From the NCBI RefSeq assembly GCF_902686445.1, contig NC_062219.1, positions 48,821,056-48,885,055 on the forward strand: a DNA stretch of 64,000 bases, read 5' to 3'. The DNA comes from Sciurus carolinensis. Its lineage: Eukaryota > Chordata > Mammalia > Rodentia > Sciuridae. Below, in pieces: positions 1-11,236 of this stretch. How positions within the stretch are numbered: the first letter of the stretch is position 1; every line of letters starts with the position of its first letter. The notes under the pieces were generated by a model. The model ran no database searches. It had not been told where the DNA came from and saw only the letters and a list, made by a program, of their open reading frames with translations. The position numbers were made by a program, and so were the translations under genes.

Positions 1-3000
1 ATTGGGTTATTTGTATTCTTGCTGTAAAGTTTTTTGAGTTCTTTATAAATTCTGGAGATTAGTGCTCTATCTGAAGTGTGTGTGCCAAAGATTTTCTCCC
101 CTATAGGTTCTCTCTTCACATTGTTTATTGTTTCCTTTGCTGAGAAAAAGCTCTTTAGTTTGTATCTATCCCATTTATTGATTCTTGCTTTTATTTCTTG
201 TGCTTTGGAAATCTTGTTAATGAAGTCAGTTACTAAATGAGCATGATGAATATTTGGGCCTAATTTTTCTTTTATTTGGTGCAGTGTCTCTGGTCTAATT
301 CCTAGGCCCTTGATCCATTTTGAGTTGAGTTTTGTACAGGGTGAGAGATAGGGGTTTAATTTCACTTTGCTGCATATGGATTTCCATTTTTCCCAGCACC
401 ATTTGTTGAAGAGGCTGTCTTTTCTCCATTGTATGTTTTTGGCACCTTTTTCTAGTATGAGAAAACTGTATTTATGTGAATTTGACTCTGTTCTCTATTC
501 TGTGCCATTGGTCTACCTGTCAATTTTGGTGCCAATGCCATGCCATTTTTGTTACCATTGCTCTGTAGTATAGTTGAAGGTCTGGTATTGTGGTACCTCC
601 TGCTTCACTCTTTGTGCTAAGGATTGTTTTAGTTATTATGGGTCTTTTATTCTTCCAAATGAATTTCATGATTGCTTTCTCTGTTTCTATGAGGAGCGTC
701 ATTGGGATTTTAATTGGAATTGCTTTGAATTTGTATAGCGCTTTTGGTAGTATGGCCATTTTGACAATATTAATTCTGCTTATCCAAGAACATGGGAGAT
801 CTTTCCATCTTCTAAAGTTTTTCTTTAACTTATTTCTTTAGTATTCTGTAGTTTTCATTGTAGAGATCTTTTGCCTCTTTTGTTAGATTGATTCCGAAGT
901 GTTTTTTTTTTTTAGGCTATTTTAAATAGGGTAGTTTTCCTGATTTCTGTTTCAGAGGATTGATCACTTATGAATAGAAATGCATTAGATTTCTTTTTTT
1001 ACTTTTTTTTTTTAGGTGGCAGTGCTGGGGATTGAACCCAGGGCCTTGTGCATGCTAGGCAAGCACTCTACCAACTGAGCTATATCCCCAGCCCTGCATT
1101 AGATTTCTGAGTATTGATTTTATATTCTGCTACTTTGCTGAATTCATTTATGAGTTCTAGAAGTTTTCCGGTGGAATTTTTTGGATTTCTTATTTTAGAA
1201 TTATGTCCTCAGCAAATAGTGATAGTTTGAGCTATTTTCCTTTTTATATCCTTTTAGTTTCTTTCTTCTCTCTAATTGCTCTGGTTAGAGTTTCAAGAAC
1301 AATGTTGAATAGAAGTAGTGAAATAGGGCATCCATCTTTTGTTCCAGTTTTTAGAAGGAAAAATTCAGTTTTTCTCCATCTAGAATGATATTGGCCTTAG
1401 GCTGAATATAGATAGCCTTTAGGATGTTGAGTTATGTTCCTACTATCCCTATTCTTCCTAGTGTTTTGAGCATGAAGGGGTGCTGGATTTTATCAAATGC
1501 TTTTTCTGCCTCTAATGAAATGATCATATGATTCTTAACTTTATTGATGTGATGAATTACATTTATTGATTTCCAGATGTTGAATCAAACTTGCATCCCT
1601 GGGATGAACCCCACTTGATCAAGGTGCACTATCTTTTTAATATATTTTTGTGGGGGATTTGCCAGAATTTTGTTAAGAATTTTTGTGTCTACTTTTTCAG
1701 GGATATTGGTCTCGAGTTTTCTTTCCTCGATGTGTCTTGGTCTGGTTTTGGTATCAGGTTGATACTGATTTCATAGAATGAGTTTGAGATGGTTCCCTCC
1801 TTTTCTATTTCATGGACTACTTTAAGAGTATTGGTATTAGTTCTTCTTTGAAATTGTTGTACTCAGCTGAGAATCTGTCTGGTCCTGGACTTTTCTTGGC
1901 TGGTAGATTTTGATAGTATCTTCTCTTTCATTGCTTGAAATTGATCTGTTTAAACTGTGTATGTCCTCCTGATTCAGTTTGGGTGGATCATATGTGCCTA
2001 GAAATTTTTTGATGGTTTTGAAATTTTCTATTTTGTTCAGTATAGATTTTCAAAATAGCATCTAATTATGATTGTATTTCAGTGGTGTCTGTCATGATAT
2101 TTCCTTTTTCATCATGAATTTTAGCAATTTGAGTTTTCTCTCTCCTCTTCATTAGTGTGGCTATGGGTTTATCAATTTTGTTTAATTTTTCAAAGAACCA
2201 ACTTTTTGTTTTGTCAATTTTTTCAATTGTTTCTTCTGTTTCAATTTCATTGATTTCAGTTCTGATTTTAATTATTTTCTTTCTTCTACTACTTTTGGTG
2301 TTGCTCTGTTCTTTTTCTAGCATTTTGAGATGTAATGTTAGGTCATTTATCTGTGTACTTTTTGTTCTTTTATTGAATAAACTCAGTGAAATGAATTTTC
2401 CTGTTAGTACTATTTTCATAGTGTCCCAAAGATTTTGATATGTTGTATCAGTGTTCTTGTTTACCTCTAAGAATTTTCTTATCTCTTCCCTGATGTATTC
2501 TAATATCCATGCATCATTCAATAGCATATTATTCAGTCTCCAGGTGTTGGAGTAGCTTCTATTTCTTATTTGATCACTGATCTCTAATTTAATTCTTTTA
2601 TAATCTGATAGGATGCAAGATAGTATTTCTATTTTTTTGTATTTGCTAAGAATTGCTTTGTGGCATAACATATGGTCTATTTTAGAGAAGGAACCATGTG
2701 CTGCTGAGAAAAAAAAAACACGTGTATTTCCTCACTGATGAATGGAATATTCTATATATGTTAAGTCTAAATTATGGGTTGTATTATTGAGTACTATAGT
2801 TTCTTTGTTCACTTTTTGTTTGGAGGATCTATCCAATCTGTGAGAGATGTGTGTTAAAGTCACCCAGTATTATTTTGTTGTGGTCTATTTGATTCCTGAA
2901 ATTGAGAAGGGTTTTTTGACGTACATAGATGCTCCATTTTGGGTGGCATAAATACTAATGATTGTTATGTCTTGTTAATTTGTGATTCCTTTAAGCAGTA

Positions 3001-3287
3001 TGAAATGTCCTTTCTTATCCCTTCTGACTAACTTTGGCTTGAAGTCCACTTTATCTGATATGAGGTTGGAAACCCCTGCTTTTTACTGAGTCTATGTGCA
3101 TAATATGGTTTTTCCCCATGCTTTCACCTTCAGTTAGTGAATGTCTTTTTCTCTGAGATGAATTTCTTGAAGGTAGCATATTTTTGAGTCTTTTTAATCC
3201 AACTGCCAGTCTATGTCTTCTGATTGATGAGTTTAGAACATTAACATTCAGGATTATTATTGAGATATGATTTGTATTCCCAGTCAT
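1..3287 (-). pseudogene. L1 ORF2 (endonuclease-reverse transcriptase) remnant
   Basis: ORF2 encodes the endonuclease and reverse transcriptase used for L1 target-primed integration. The start is the ATG at 3287-3285, followed by the usual N-terminal MTGN-NHI-I motif. Open stretches matching ORF2 lie at 2671-2066 (the linker leading to the RT, with the KSWFFEKLNKID motif) and at 759-520 (the downstream KFIWKNKRP motif). The endonuclease part is frame-broken. The RT active-site box, normally FADD, reads FAED at 1216-1205, so the first catalytic Asp is lost. A SINE interrupts the frame at 995-1094. The C-terminal Cys-rich region is outside the window. This is a decayed copy with no expected activity. 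Confidence 0.93.
995..1094 (-). mobile_element. ID-family SINE with perfect target-site duplication
   Basis: On the minus strand this is a tRNA-derived ID element: GGGGAT-TAGCTCAGT box A region, then the GGTTCAATCCCCAG box B region, then an A-rich tail (T-rich at 995-1014 on plus). It is flanked by a perfect 14-bp repeat TGCATTAGATTTCT at 981-994 and 1095-1108, so the insertion boundaries are exact. It interrupts L1 ORF2 and is therefore younger than that L1. The 'catgctaggcaag' variant is typical of the sciurid type. Confidence 0.95.
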
Positions 3288-3329
3288 TTTGACTTTTTTT
3301 TCTTTTTTTTGTTTTTTAACTTTACTTAG

Positions 3330-4056
3330 ATTCTTCTTTGATTGACTTTTTCTTTAGTGTAGTTTCTCCCTTTGCTGACCTTCATTGTTGTTTTTCATTT
3401 CCTCCTCCTGGAATATTTTGCTGGGAATGTTCTACAGTGCAGGTTTTCTACTTGTAAATCCTTTTAACTTTTGTTTATCATGGAAGGTTTTTATTCTGTC
3501 ATCAAATCTGAAGGTTAGTTTTGCTGGATAAGAATCTTGGTTTGCATCCATTTTCAGAGCTTGGCATATATTATTCCAGGTCCTTCTAGCTTTTAGGGTC
3601 TGGGTTTAAAAATCTGCTGATATGTATATTAGTTTCCCCCTATATGTGATCTGATACTTTTCTCTCAGAGCATTTAAAATTCCATCTTTATTTTATATAA
3701 TTGGGCATTTTTATTATAATGTGCCTTTGTGTGGATCTATTGTAATTTTGTATATTTGGTGTCCTGTAAGCCACTTGTATTTGATTTTCCATTTCATTCT
3801 TCAGATTTGGGAAATTTTCTGATATTATTTCATTGAGTAGATTATTCACGCCCTTGGTTTGTATCTCTATGCCTTCCTCAATCCCAGTAATTCTTAAATT
3901 TGATCTTTCCATGTTATCCCATAATTCTTCAAGTTTCTGTTCATGATTTCTTACCATCTTCTCTGTGTGGTCCACTTTATTTTCAAGACTAAATATCTTG
4001 TCTTCATTGTCTGAGGTTCTGTCTTCCAAGTGATCTAGTCTGTTGGTAATGCTTTC
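3330..4056 (-). pseudogene. L1 ORF1 (RNA-binding protein) remnant, C-terminal two thirds
   Basis: L1 ORF1p forms a trimeric coiled coil and binds L1 RNA through an RRM and a C-terminal domain. On the minus strand, about 4056-3690 reads as coiled coil (heptad-like, rich in E/K/N) and then the RRM entry motif SNLRITGIEEG, followed by ENFPNL and RSTQRHIIIK, all ORF1 hallmarks. The frame ends after about 120 recognisable residues (stop near 3688). The rest of the C-terminal domain continues in other frames to about 3330. The N-terminal part is replaced at 4057 by the poly(A) of another L1. Non-functional. Confidence 0.85.
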
Positions 4057-4855
4057 TTTTTTTTTTTTTTTTTTTTTTTTTATTGTGAACAAATGGGATA
4101 CATGTTCTTTCTCTGTTTGTACATAGAGTAAAGGCATACCGCTTGTGTAATCATACGTTTACATAGGGTGATGTTGGTTGATTCATTCTGTTATTTTTTT
4201 CCCCTTCCCCCCACCCCTCCCATCCGTCTTTTCCCTCTATACAGTCTTTCCTTCCCCCATTCTTGCCCCCCTCCCTAACCCTCACTCTAACCCTAAAACT
4301 AACCCCTCCCATGCCCCATTATGTATCATCATCCACTTATCAGCGAGATCATTCTTCCTTTGGTTTTTGAGATTGGCTTATCTCACTTAGCATGATATTC
4401 TCCAATTTCATCCATTTGCTTGCAAATGCCATAATTTTATCATTCTTTATGGCTGAGTAATATTCCATTGTATATATATGCCACAGTTTCTTTATCCATT
4501 CATCAACTGAAGGGCATCTAGGTTGGTTCCACAATCTGGCTATGGTGAATTGAGCAGCAATGAACATTGATGTGGCTGTATCTCTGTAGTATGCTGATTT
4601 TAAGTCCTTTGGGTATAGGCCAAGGAGTGGGATAGCTGGGTCAAATGGTAGTTCCATTCCAAGTTTTTTAAGGAATCTCCATACTGCCTTCCAGAGTGGT
4701 TGCACTAATTTGCAACCCCACCAGCAATGTATGAGTGTACCTTTTTCCCCACATCCTCGCCAACACCTGTTGTTGCTTGTGTTCTTGATAATCGCCATTC
4801 TGATTGGGGTGAGATGGAATCTTAGGGTGGTTTTGATTTAGTTCCTCATTAGAGG
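4057..4855 (-). mobile_element. 5'-truncated sciurid-type L1 (poly(A), 3' UTR, ORF2 C-terminus)
   Basis: Poly(A) is the T-run at 4057-4081. The 3' UTR follows (4082-4350), with a C-rich block around 4200-4300. Then comes the ORF2 C-terminus in one open frame at 4798-4349, with the Cys motif [15 protein letters not shown] and the [14 protein letters not shown] end. Similarity to ORF2 fades near 4845-4855, where the copy is truncated. It is joined directly to ORF1 of the L1 at 1-4056, as expected if it inserted there. I could not find a clean target-site duplication. Confidence 0.92.
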
Positions 4856-6545
4856 TTTATAATGTCCCTTCAGTTTTCTAATACCTTACCTTTAAGGGAG
4901 AGATCAATATGAACAGCACCCAAGGCAACCAATATGCAACCTTAAACCAAATGGCCCCTATTAAGGCATTAACAGTATTGTCATAATAAACAGAGATGAT
5001 GAATTCTATTATTAGCCACAGCATAAACAATTGGTTTGCAATAAGGTCTACAATTTCTAATGATGAACAAAAAGGACAAAATGTAGGATGTAATGTTAAT
5101 GAAGTAAGAAGTGAGAATATGGAGATATTAGATCATTGGAAGAGTGAAAGTAGAAACAAAAGAACTTGGTTGCTAGCAGGAGAAAAGGGAGAAAGAGACT
5201 CTGAGGAAACAGATAAGTAAGAGAAAAATAGCAAGTAAAAAATAACATAAATAAAAATGGAAATTAAAAACTATTAAAAGATTAATAATATAAAAAAGAA
5301 TCTTCAAAAATCTCTAAGATAATTTTCAAATCTCCCAGTCTTCAGTAGTCTGATGCATGAAAGGTATTTGACTTCAAAGATGATGAAGATATGAGGACAG
5401 GAGATTAAAAAAAAGAAAAGAGAAAAAAAAGAAACAGGGAAAACATGTCTTAAAGGATAATTGAACAATTGTTTCTTTTGCTGTTCAATAGCTTCTCTGT
5501 CCCCCTTCTCTTCTCATGGGCAGTGTTTTCTGGAGTTTGCTGGTAACTCCACCCTCAAGATGATGACATTTACTAAGGTGGGAGGATTAGACTTGGAGTT
5601 AGGACTCCTGGAGGCAGGGCATAGTAATTGCTGGTCCCTCTGGAAGACTGCACCCCAGGACTCTCCTTTGGGGTTCACTATGTGACACAGGAACCTGGTC
5701 TTAGGCCCTTCCCTCACTTGTGGACCTCAGAATTTCTGGTCTATAATTTAGTCTATAAATTATATCTCTCCTGTCCCCGCCCCTTGACTTCCTATTCAGG
5801 AACCTCTCTCCCTGGAGGTCCTGAGGGCTGAGCACTGGGACCTGTGTGCCTATCTCTTAAAGGTGTTCTGTATTGGGCAAATCAGGACCAGGCATGGAAA
5901 ACTCTGTGCCAGCCATGTAGCTGCAGGCACCTACCTGGTTGGTGACCAGGGTATGGTTGGGAGACTAGGAATTGAGGAATCAGAGGACCCTGTTGGTTGC
6001 CAAACTGGTGGGACCAGGTGCTCGGTGGAGTTGTGGACCAGGCTGATGTCAGGTGCAAAAATTGCTCCCAAGTTGTCTCTGTGATTCTGGTGGATGCTAG
6101 GTTGTTTGACTTGTCAAGCCAGGATCAAGTTGCCCTCACACCCTTTTCCCACCTACTGACCCCTTGCTAGCCTCTCTCCTCCCTCTGCAGAAAGATGGTG
6201 GCTATTAGCATACCTAGCAGGAATACCTCCAATTCAACCAAGTCTGCAGGGCCCTTGGTGATGATCTTTTAGGACCTGGCTGATATCCCTGGATGTAAGT
6301 GCCCACATCCCAAGTTGGTGGCAGCAACGGCAGGTAACTTGTAAATCTTGATAATGAGCTTCTAGTCTTCAGCAGGTGTCCCAGGATGGAAGCTGCCCCA
6401 ACTAAAGATGGTGGTCTCAGTGTTGGGGATAATCCAAGATGGCAGCACAGGTGTCCCAATGCGTTGGTAGATGGGGAGCCACAGTGCTGCATTGGAGGTC
6501 TGCACAGGACTGGGCCTGCGCACTTGCCATTTTTATTGTTTCCAG
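4856..6545. other. Unassigned segment, possibly L1 5' UTR (AT-rich then GC-richer)
   Basis: No protein-like sequence. The first 600 bases are A-rich; 5480-6545 are markedly richer in G and C than the surroundings. Its position, next to ORF1 of a minus-strand L1 and beyond the nested copy, fits an L1 5' UTR. The same AT-rich-then-GC-rich layout is seen beside the other L1 at 21840-23310. Three YY1-like AAGATGG cores occur at 6192, 6405 and 6437 but on the plus strand, opposite to the L1. Short reading frames here (for example 5461-5685) look like chance. Confidence 0.4.
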
Positions 6546-6599
6546 TGAGATTTTTTTGTGTGTGTGAGCACTTTTCATGTTAAATTATATAGAACAATT

Positions 6600-6715
6600 T
6601 TCTCAAATTTCACATGTTGAATTATAAACCCTGCTATGATGGTATTTGGAGGTGAAGCTCATGGCAGGTGATTGGGATGTAGCCCACTCAAGTACTGAGT
6701 GGAGTCCATATAAAT
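6600..6715 (+). mobile_element. MaLR (MLT1/MST-like) LTR fragment
   Basis: Contains the characteristic run 'catgttgaa...', 'gatggtatttggaggtg', 'aggtgattgggat' in the order found at the 5' part of MLT1/MST LTRs. Only about 115 bases are preserved. Confidence 0.7.
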
Positions 6716-6774
6716 AATGATAGTACTAGGACCTATTTACAAACTTGAGTTATTTTATTATTCATTTTTTTGCA

Positions 6775-6905
6775 TCTGATAGCTATAAAATGATATCTCA
6801 CTTTGATCTCCAAGTGTTTCCCTGACTTTATTTCCCTGATTATCAATGTGGTTTAGCACCTATTTATAGTCCATTTGATGGATGAATAGTTTGAATAGAC
6901 ATTCT
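6775..6905 (-). mobile_element. Old L1M ORF2 C-terminal fragment
   Basis: Phrases such as 'atgatatctcact', 'tttccctgatta' and 'tttagcacctatttatag' match in order the antisense of the L1 ORF2 C-terminal/3' region. Short and diverged. Confidence 0.5.
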
Positions 6906-6949
6906 GTATTTCAGCTGATTTTTCAACCTAGACCCTACAAGTGAGCAGG

Positions 6950-8510
6950 GCTTAGAATAATAGATACCAAGTTCTGAAATATAATGAATACCAACCAAGA
7001 ATACTATAGCCAGAAAAATTAAGCTTCAAAATTGAAGATGAAATAAAAACCTTGCATGATAAACACAAGTTAAAAGAATTCATAACTAGAAAGCCTCCAC
7101 TACAAAACATCTTCCATAAAAGAGTTCATGAAGAAGCAATGAAAAATAAAAATGAAAACCAGCATAGGGAAGCATTATACAAGAAGAATAGTCAATCAAA
7201 GAATCAATTCAAATTTAAAAACTAGAAGGAAATCCAAATGAAGGAAATAAAAGTTATCTCTCAACAATAGCCTTGAAGGAAAGTGGTCTAAATTCCTCAA
7301 TAAAAAGACTTAGGTTGGGAGATCAGATCAAAAAACAAGACTCAACAATATGCAGTCAGCAAGAGACTCACCTCACAGGCAAAAACATTCACAGACCAAA
7401 GGTGAATAGATGGGGGGAAAAATACCACTCATGTATTTCATAAACGAACAAAGGGTTACTATTCTCCTACCAGATAAGGTGGATTTTAAACCAAAATTGA
7501 TCAGAAAAGACAAAGATGAATATTTCATACTCTGTAAGGAATCATAAAACAACAAGATATAGTGATAATAAATATTTATGCTCCAAACATTGTAGCATCT
7601 ATGTACATTAAACAAACCCTTTTCAATACTGAGAATCAAATAGACCACAATATAAGAATACTGGATGACTTTTACATGTCTTTCTCATCACTGAATAGAT
7701 TCTCCAACAAAAACTAAGATTCTAGAGAACTAAAAACTACAATCAATAATTTGAACTACCATATATTGTTAGAATATTTTATCCATTAACTACTGAATTC
7801 ACTTTATTCTCAGCAGCATATGAAACATTTTCTAAAATAGATCATATTTTATGTCACAAAGCAAATCTTAGCCAATTCAAAAAAAATAGAGGTAATACCT
7901 TGAATTCTATCAGATTATAATGGAATGAAATTAGAAATCAATAAGATAAAAGATAGAAACCACTCTAACATCTTTAGAAAAAGTTGTACACTCTTGAATG
8001 ATGAAGAAATCATCAGAAGGAATCAGGGAAGAAATAAAAAAAGTACTTAAAGGTAAATGAGAACAGTGATAAAACATATCAAAAATCTCTGAAACAGTAA
8101 GAAGGCAGTTCTAAGATGAAAGTTAATAGCATTGAGCTCATACTTAAAAGAATGGAAAGATATGAAATAAATATTACAGCTCAAGTCCATAGAAAAAGAA
8201 CAAATTAACAACAAAATCAGCAGAAAACAGGAACTAATTAAAATCAAAGATTAAATGAATGAAATTCAGATTGAAAAAACAATTCTAAAATCAATGAAAG
8301 GAAAAAGTTATATATCCTTAGCCAAACTAACTAAAATAAAAACTCAGATTATCAAAATCTGACATGAAAAAGGAAATATTACCACAGGCACTAAAATCCA
8401 AAGGATCCTCAGAAACTATTTTGAAAATTTATACTCCAATGAGCCAGAAAATCTTGAAGATATGGAGAAATTCCTTGAGACTTATAACCCTGATTAATAA
8501 AAAATACTTG
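6950..8510 (+). mobile_element. Old L1M: inter-ORF region and N-terminal half of ORF2, sense strand
   Basis: From about 6980 the text follows the L1ME-type spacer between ORF1 and ORF2 ('accaaccaagaatactatagcc', then the tract up to 'aaaagaattcataact'). It then follows the ORF2 endonuclease region ('caagagactcacct', 'aataaatatttatgctcc', 'aaatagaccacaata', 'gaaattagaaatcaataa') and ends in the linker before the RT ('gccagaaaatcttgaagatatggag'). All frames are broken. Older than the sciurid L1 copies. Confidence 0.85.
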
Positions 8511-8619
8511 TGGAAACTTCCCATATTTCTTTGTGTTATGGATTTGTAATTTTGTTTCACTGATGTTGGACAGTATATTTTATATAATTTTTGTTCTTTA
8601 TATATTTAAGGTTTGTTTT

Positions 8620-9070
8620 ATAGTTTAAGCAAATGTTCTTTTGGTAAATATTCCCTGTGCACATAAAATTGTACATTCTATTGTTTTTACTGGTATTGCA
8701 TAGCTGTCTGCTAAGTTCAGTGGGCATATAGTGTTTTTCAAGTCCCCTGCTTTATTGATATTCTTCCTAGTTATTCTATGCATTTTGAAGTTTGGATATT
8801 AAATTCTCCAACTATCATTGTTGAACTTTCTATATGTATCATTTTTCTCAGATTTTGAAAGGACTGAACAGTTTACCATTACAAAATGTTCCTCTTTATT
8901 TCTACTAACAGGTTTTTCTTCATTTTAATAACAGATTTTCCTTTCTGTGTCTGATATTAGTATCCTACTCAATTACCCTACTCAATTTTCAGATCTTTGG
9001 CTCTGAGGGATAGACATACATTTTAATCAGCACCATATCACTTTCTGGACCTTTACTGTGATTGGCTTTT
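8620..9070 (-). mobile_element. Old L1M ORF2 endonuclease-region fragment
   Basis: 'attaaattctccaactatca', 'ttgttgaactttctatat' and 'acaaaatgttcctctttatt' match the antisense of the L1M ORF2 endonuclease region in the correct order. It is opposite in orientation to the L1M piece just upstream, so it is either a separate insertion or a rearranged part of it. Confidence 0.7.
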
Positions 9071-9849
9071 CCTCACAAACTTTAAATTGCTTTGATTTAA
9101 TCCACTTTGAACTTTCCTAAATAATCTTTTCTTTATGAACTTGGAGTCAGGTAGATGACTATACATATTTGACTCAAAACTTGTAGTGTTGGTGAACTCT
9201 TTTCAACTGTAAGAAGTTAAACTAGTCATCTGGTTTTTAAAAAGGACAATACAAAAACAAAAACAAATTACACCCTAAACACTTTCTCATTTTCTTTCAA
9301 TATTATATTAGTTTTCCCTGTGAGTGCCTATTACTCTAAAGCTATTTTAATTTCTCATTCCCAAGATCCTGTTCGCTTCTTGCTACTCTTTTATTTGCTA
9401 TTTCTATTTCACCGGATCTCATCCACCCTCAAGATTTGTCTAGTTTTCATATTCTAATGACTCAAAGATTCTTTTCTCCCAAATTTCTGTTAGTAACACA
9501 GGATTTATTTTAGACATAATCCACTTGGGGTATTTCCTAGCAGTCTCAAAGATAAATAAATGCTAATAATTTACTTGGTACTAGACATACATTTTATTTC
9601 ATATGTATTAATATCTAGAAACTTCATTTTATATAAGTTCAATTTAAGGTATTTATTAGATATACAAGTGGATATAGTGAATAAACAGTGAGATGAGCAC
9701 ATTTAGAATTTTCAAAATGAATCTGGATTAGAAATATCAATTACCAGGATGTATAAAGTAATTAAAACAATATTACTTTTAGAATTCCTTCTCAAGAAAA
9801 TTTCTTTTTCCATCTGTACTTGGGAACCCTTGAAAAATCTTAAGGACTC
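9071..9849. other. No recognisable feature
   Basis: AT-rich intergenic sequence. Possible further L1M decay up to about 9250. No reading frame, RNA gene or repeat I can name beyond that. Confidence 0.5.
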
Positions 9850-10085
9850 AATTCAGGAACAAACTTCTCCCTAGAAACCTTCCTTGGATTTACCACATTA
9901 GGTTAGGTGTCCTTTTTTTTGTTTTCCTATGGTGCATTGCATATAAATATAATTGAATTTAGCACTAGCAGAATATACTTATTTATGTATCTGTATTTCC
10001 CACCAGAAAATTCTTCTTAGAGAAAAACTATATGATTCATCTTATTTCCAGTACTTCAGAGTTCTCAATGGAAGACTTATGTCTA
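9850..10085 (+). mobile_element. L2 LINE 3' fragment
   Basis: Matches in order the 3' end of L2: 'ctagaaaccttccttgga', 'ttaggttaggtgtcc', 'cccaccagaaaattc' (the 'cccactagactgtgagctcc' position), then 'ttcatcttatttccagtact'. Diverged, as expected for an ancient mammalian repeat. Confidence 0.75.
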
Positions 10086-10382
10086 TTAACAGTTCTGCAG
10101 AGTAGGCCTCATTTCCTTGTGGACTTGAGAATTATCAAGACTGTGAACAAGAGGACAATCTCTTAGAAAAGTGTAAATGTTCATACCATTATCACAGATG
10201 CCTAACTGAGGTTTGTGAGTCCATTTTTTCGAATTCTACTGAGAAGAGAAAAGGTTATACTTGTGCTCTAGTAACTAGCTCAACTTGTCAACTGCTCTTT
10301 CTGGTTAAGAAGCCATACAAAATTGGTGTATCCTCGTATCATATCTGTACTAGACCATTCTTGTCAACAAGAGGTGTCTTAG

Positions 10383-10424
10383 AATCCTAGTCACCTTCCT
10401 GAAGCATGGGAAAAGGACGCAAGT
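10383..10424 (+). repeat. 42-bp dispersed direct repeat, copy 1
   Basis: Shares 39 of 42 positions with 11195-11236 in the same orientation, including the uninterrupted core CTTCCTGAAGCATGGGAAAA. Similarity stops on both sides. It does not match any repeat family I recognise. Confidence 0.85.
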
Positions 10425-11194
10425 TTTAGAGACCTTATTCAAATTACAGATTTCTTGACCCAGAACTGTTCAACCAGGGGGATTCTCTAAATTATCCTAG
10501 AGACCTTAGAATAGTTCACAATCAGACCTAGTTTCCTAGAATCTTGAGCCATCCAATAGGGAAAAGTGTTTTTAATTTTTTCAATTAATTTTTCTTCTTT
10601 CTCTTCCTAATATTCATATTCATGCATTGTGGTATTTTTTCCACAAAGGACTATACATAAAAATACTGCCAATGATACTGGTTTTGGGCTTGGGTTTCAC
10701 CTGTTCCTTTATACAACAAGGACTTATAATATCCATCTTACTTGACAAGTATTTTTAATTTTCACGGATTTTTTTGACTGTTAGAGGGAATAGAGAAATG
10801 TTCATATAATTTGAAAAACTAGGGAAAAAAGTATAATGAACTCCCATGTGCCAATAAACTAGCATCAATAAGATATTGGTTGATACTTTCTCTCCGCTAA
10901 AGAATTTTGAAGCCAATCCTTGATTTTATAATATTTGATCCTTATGTATTTCAGCATACATTGAAAGACAATGGTTCTTTTGCTATTTTCAAGTCTAATC
11001 ATAAATATAAACTTTAAAGATTAAAAAAATTACTTGTGGTAAAGATTTAATACAATCAATTATGAAGATTCAAAATTTCAGTTATCTCATAACAATATTT
11101 GAAACGATTTGTTTGAACAATATCATTTGTTGATTTTATTAAGCACTTATTCATGTATCTTTAAGATTTTTTAATTCTCCTTATCTGCTTAACA

Positions 11195-11236
11195 AATCCT
11201 AGCCAGCTTCCTGAAGCATGGGAAAAGGAAGCAAGT
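11195..11236 (+). repeat. 42-bp dispersed direct repeat, copy 2
   Basis: Partner of 10383-10424; three mismatches. The two copies are 812 bp apart (start to start). Confidence 0.85.

Larger units (their letters stand above)
1..4056 (-). mobile_element. L1 LINE, 3' end cut off by window edge, interrupted by a SINE
   Basis: Reading the minus strand from 4056 to 1 gives L1 ORF1 (C-terminal part), a short spacer, then ORF2 from its start at 3287 to near its C-terminus. The last part of ORF2, the 3' UTR and the poly(A) lie beyond the left edge. Reading frames are broken in several places, so the copy is dead. An ID SINE sits at 995-1094 and another L1 abuts at 4057. Family-level identity is clear from translated similarity; the subfamily name is not assigned. 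Confidence 0.95.

Noticed and set aside
995..1094. tRNA gene (box A/box B-like text)
   Set aside because: It is a tRNA-derived ID SINE with an A-rich tail and target duplication, not a functional tRNA fold.
4178..4390. 70-codon plus-strand frame rich in Pro/Phe
   Set aside because: It is the C-rich antisense strand of an L1 3' UTR.
5461..6084. Overlapping plus frames of 67-74 codons as a possible small gene
   Set aside because: Mutually overlapping frames in a GC-richer L1-5'-UTR-like block, no domain, no conserved-start context.
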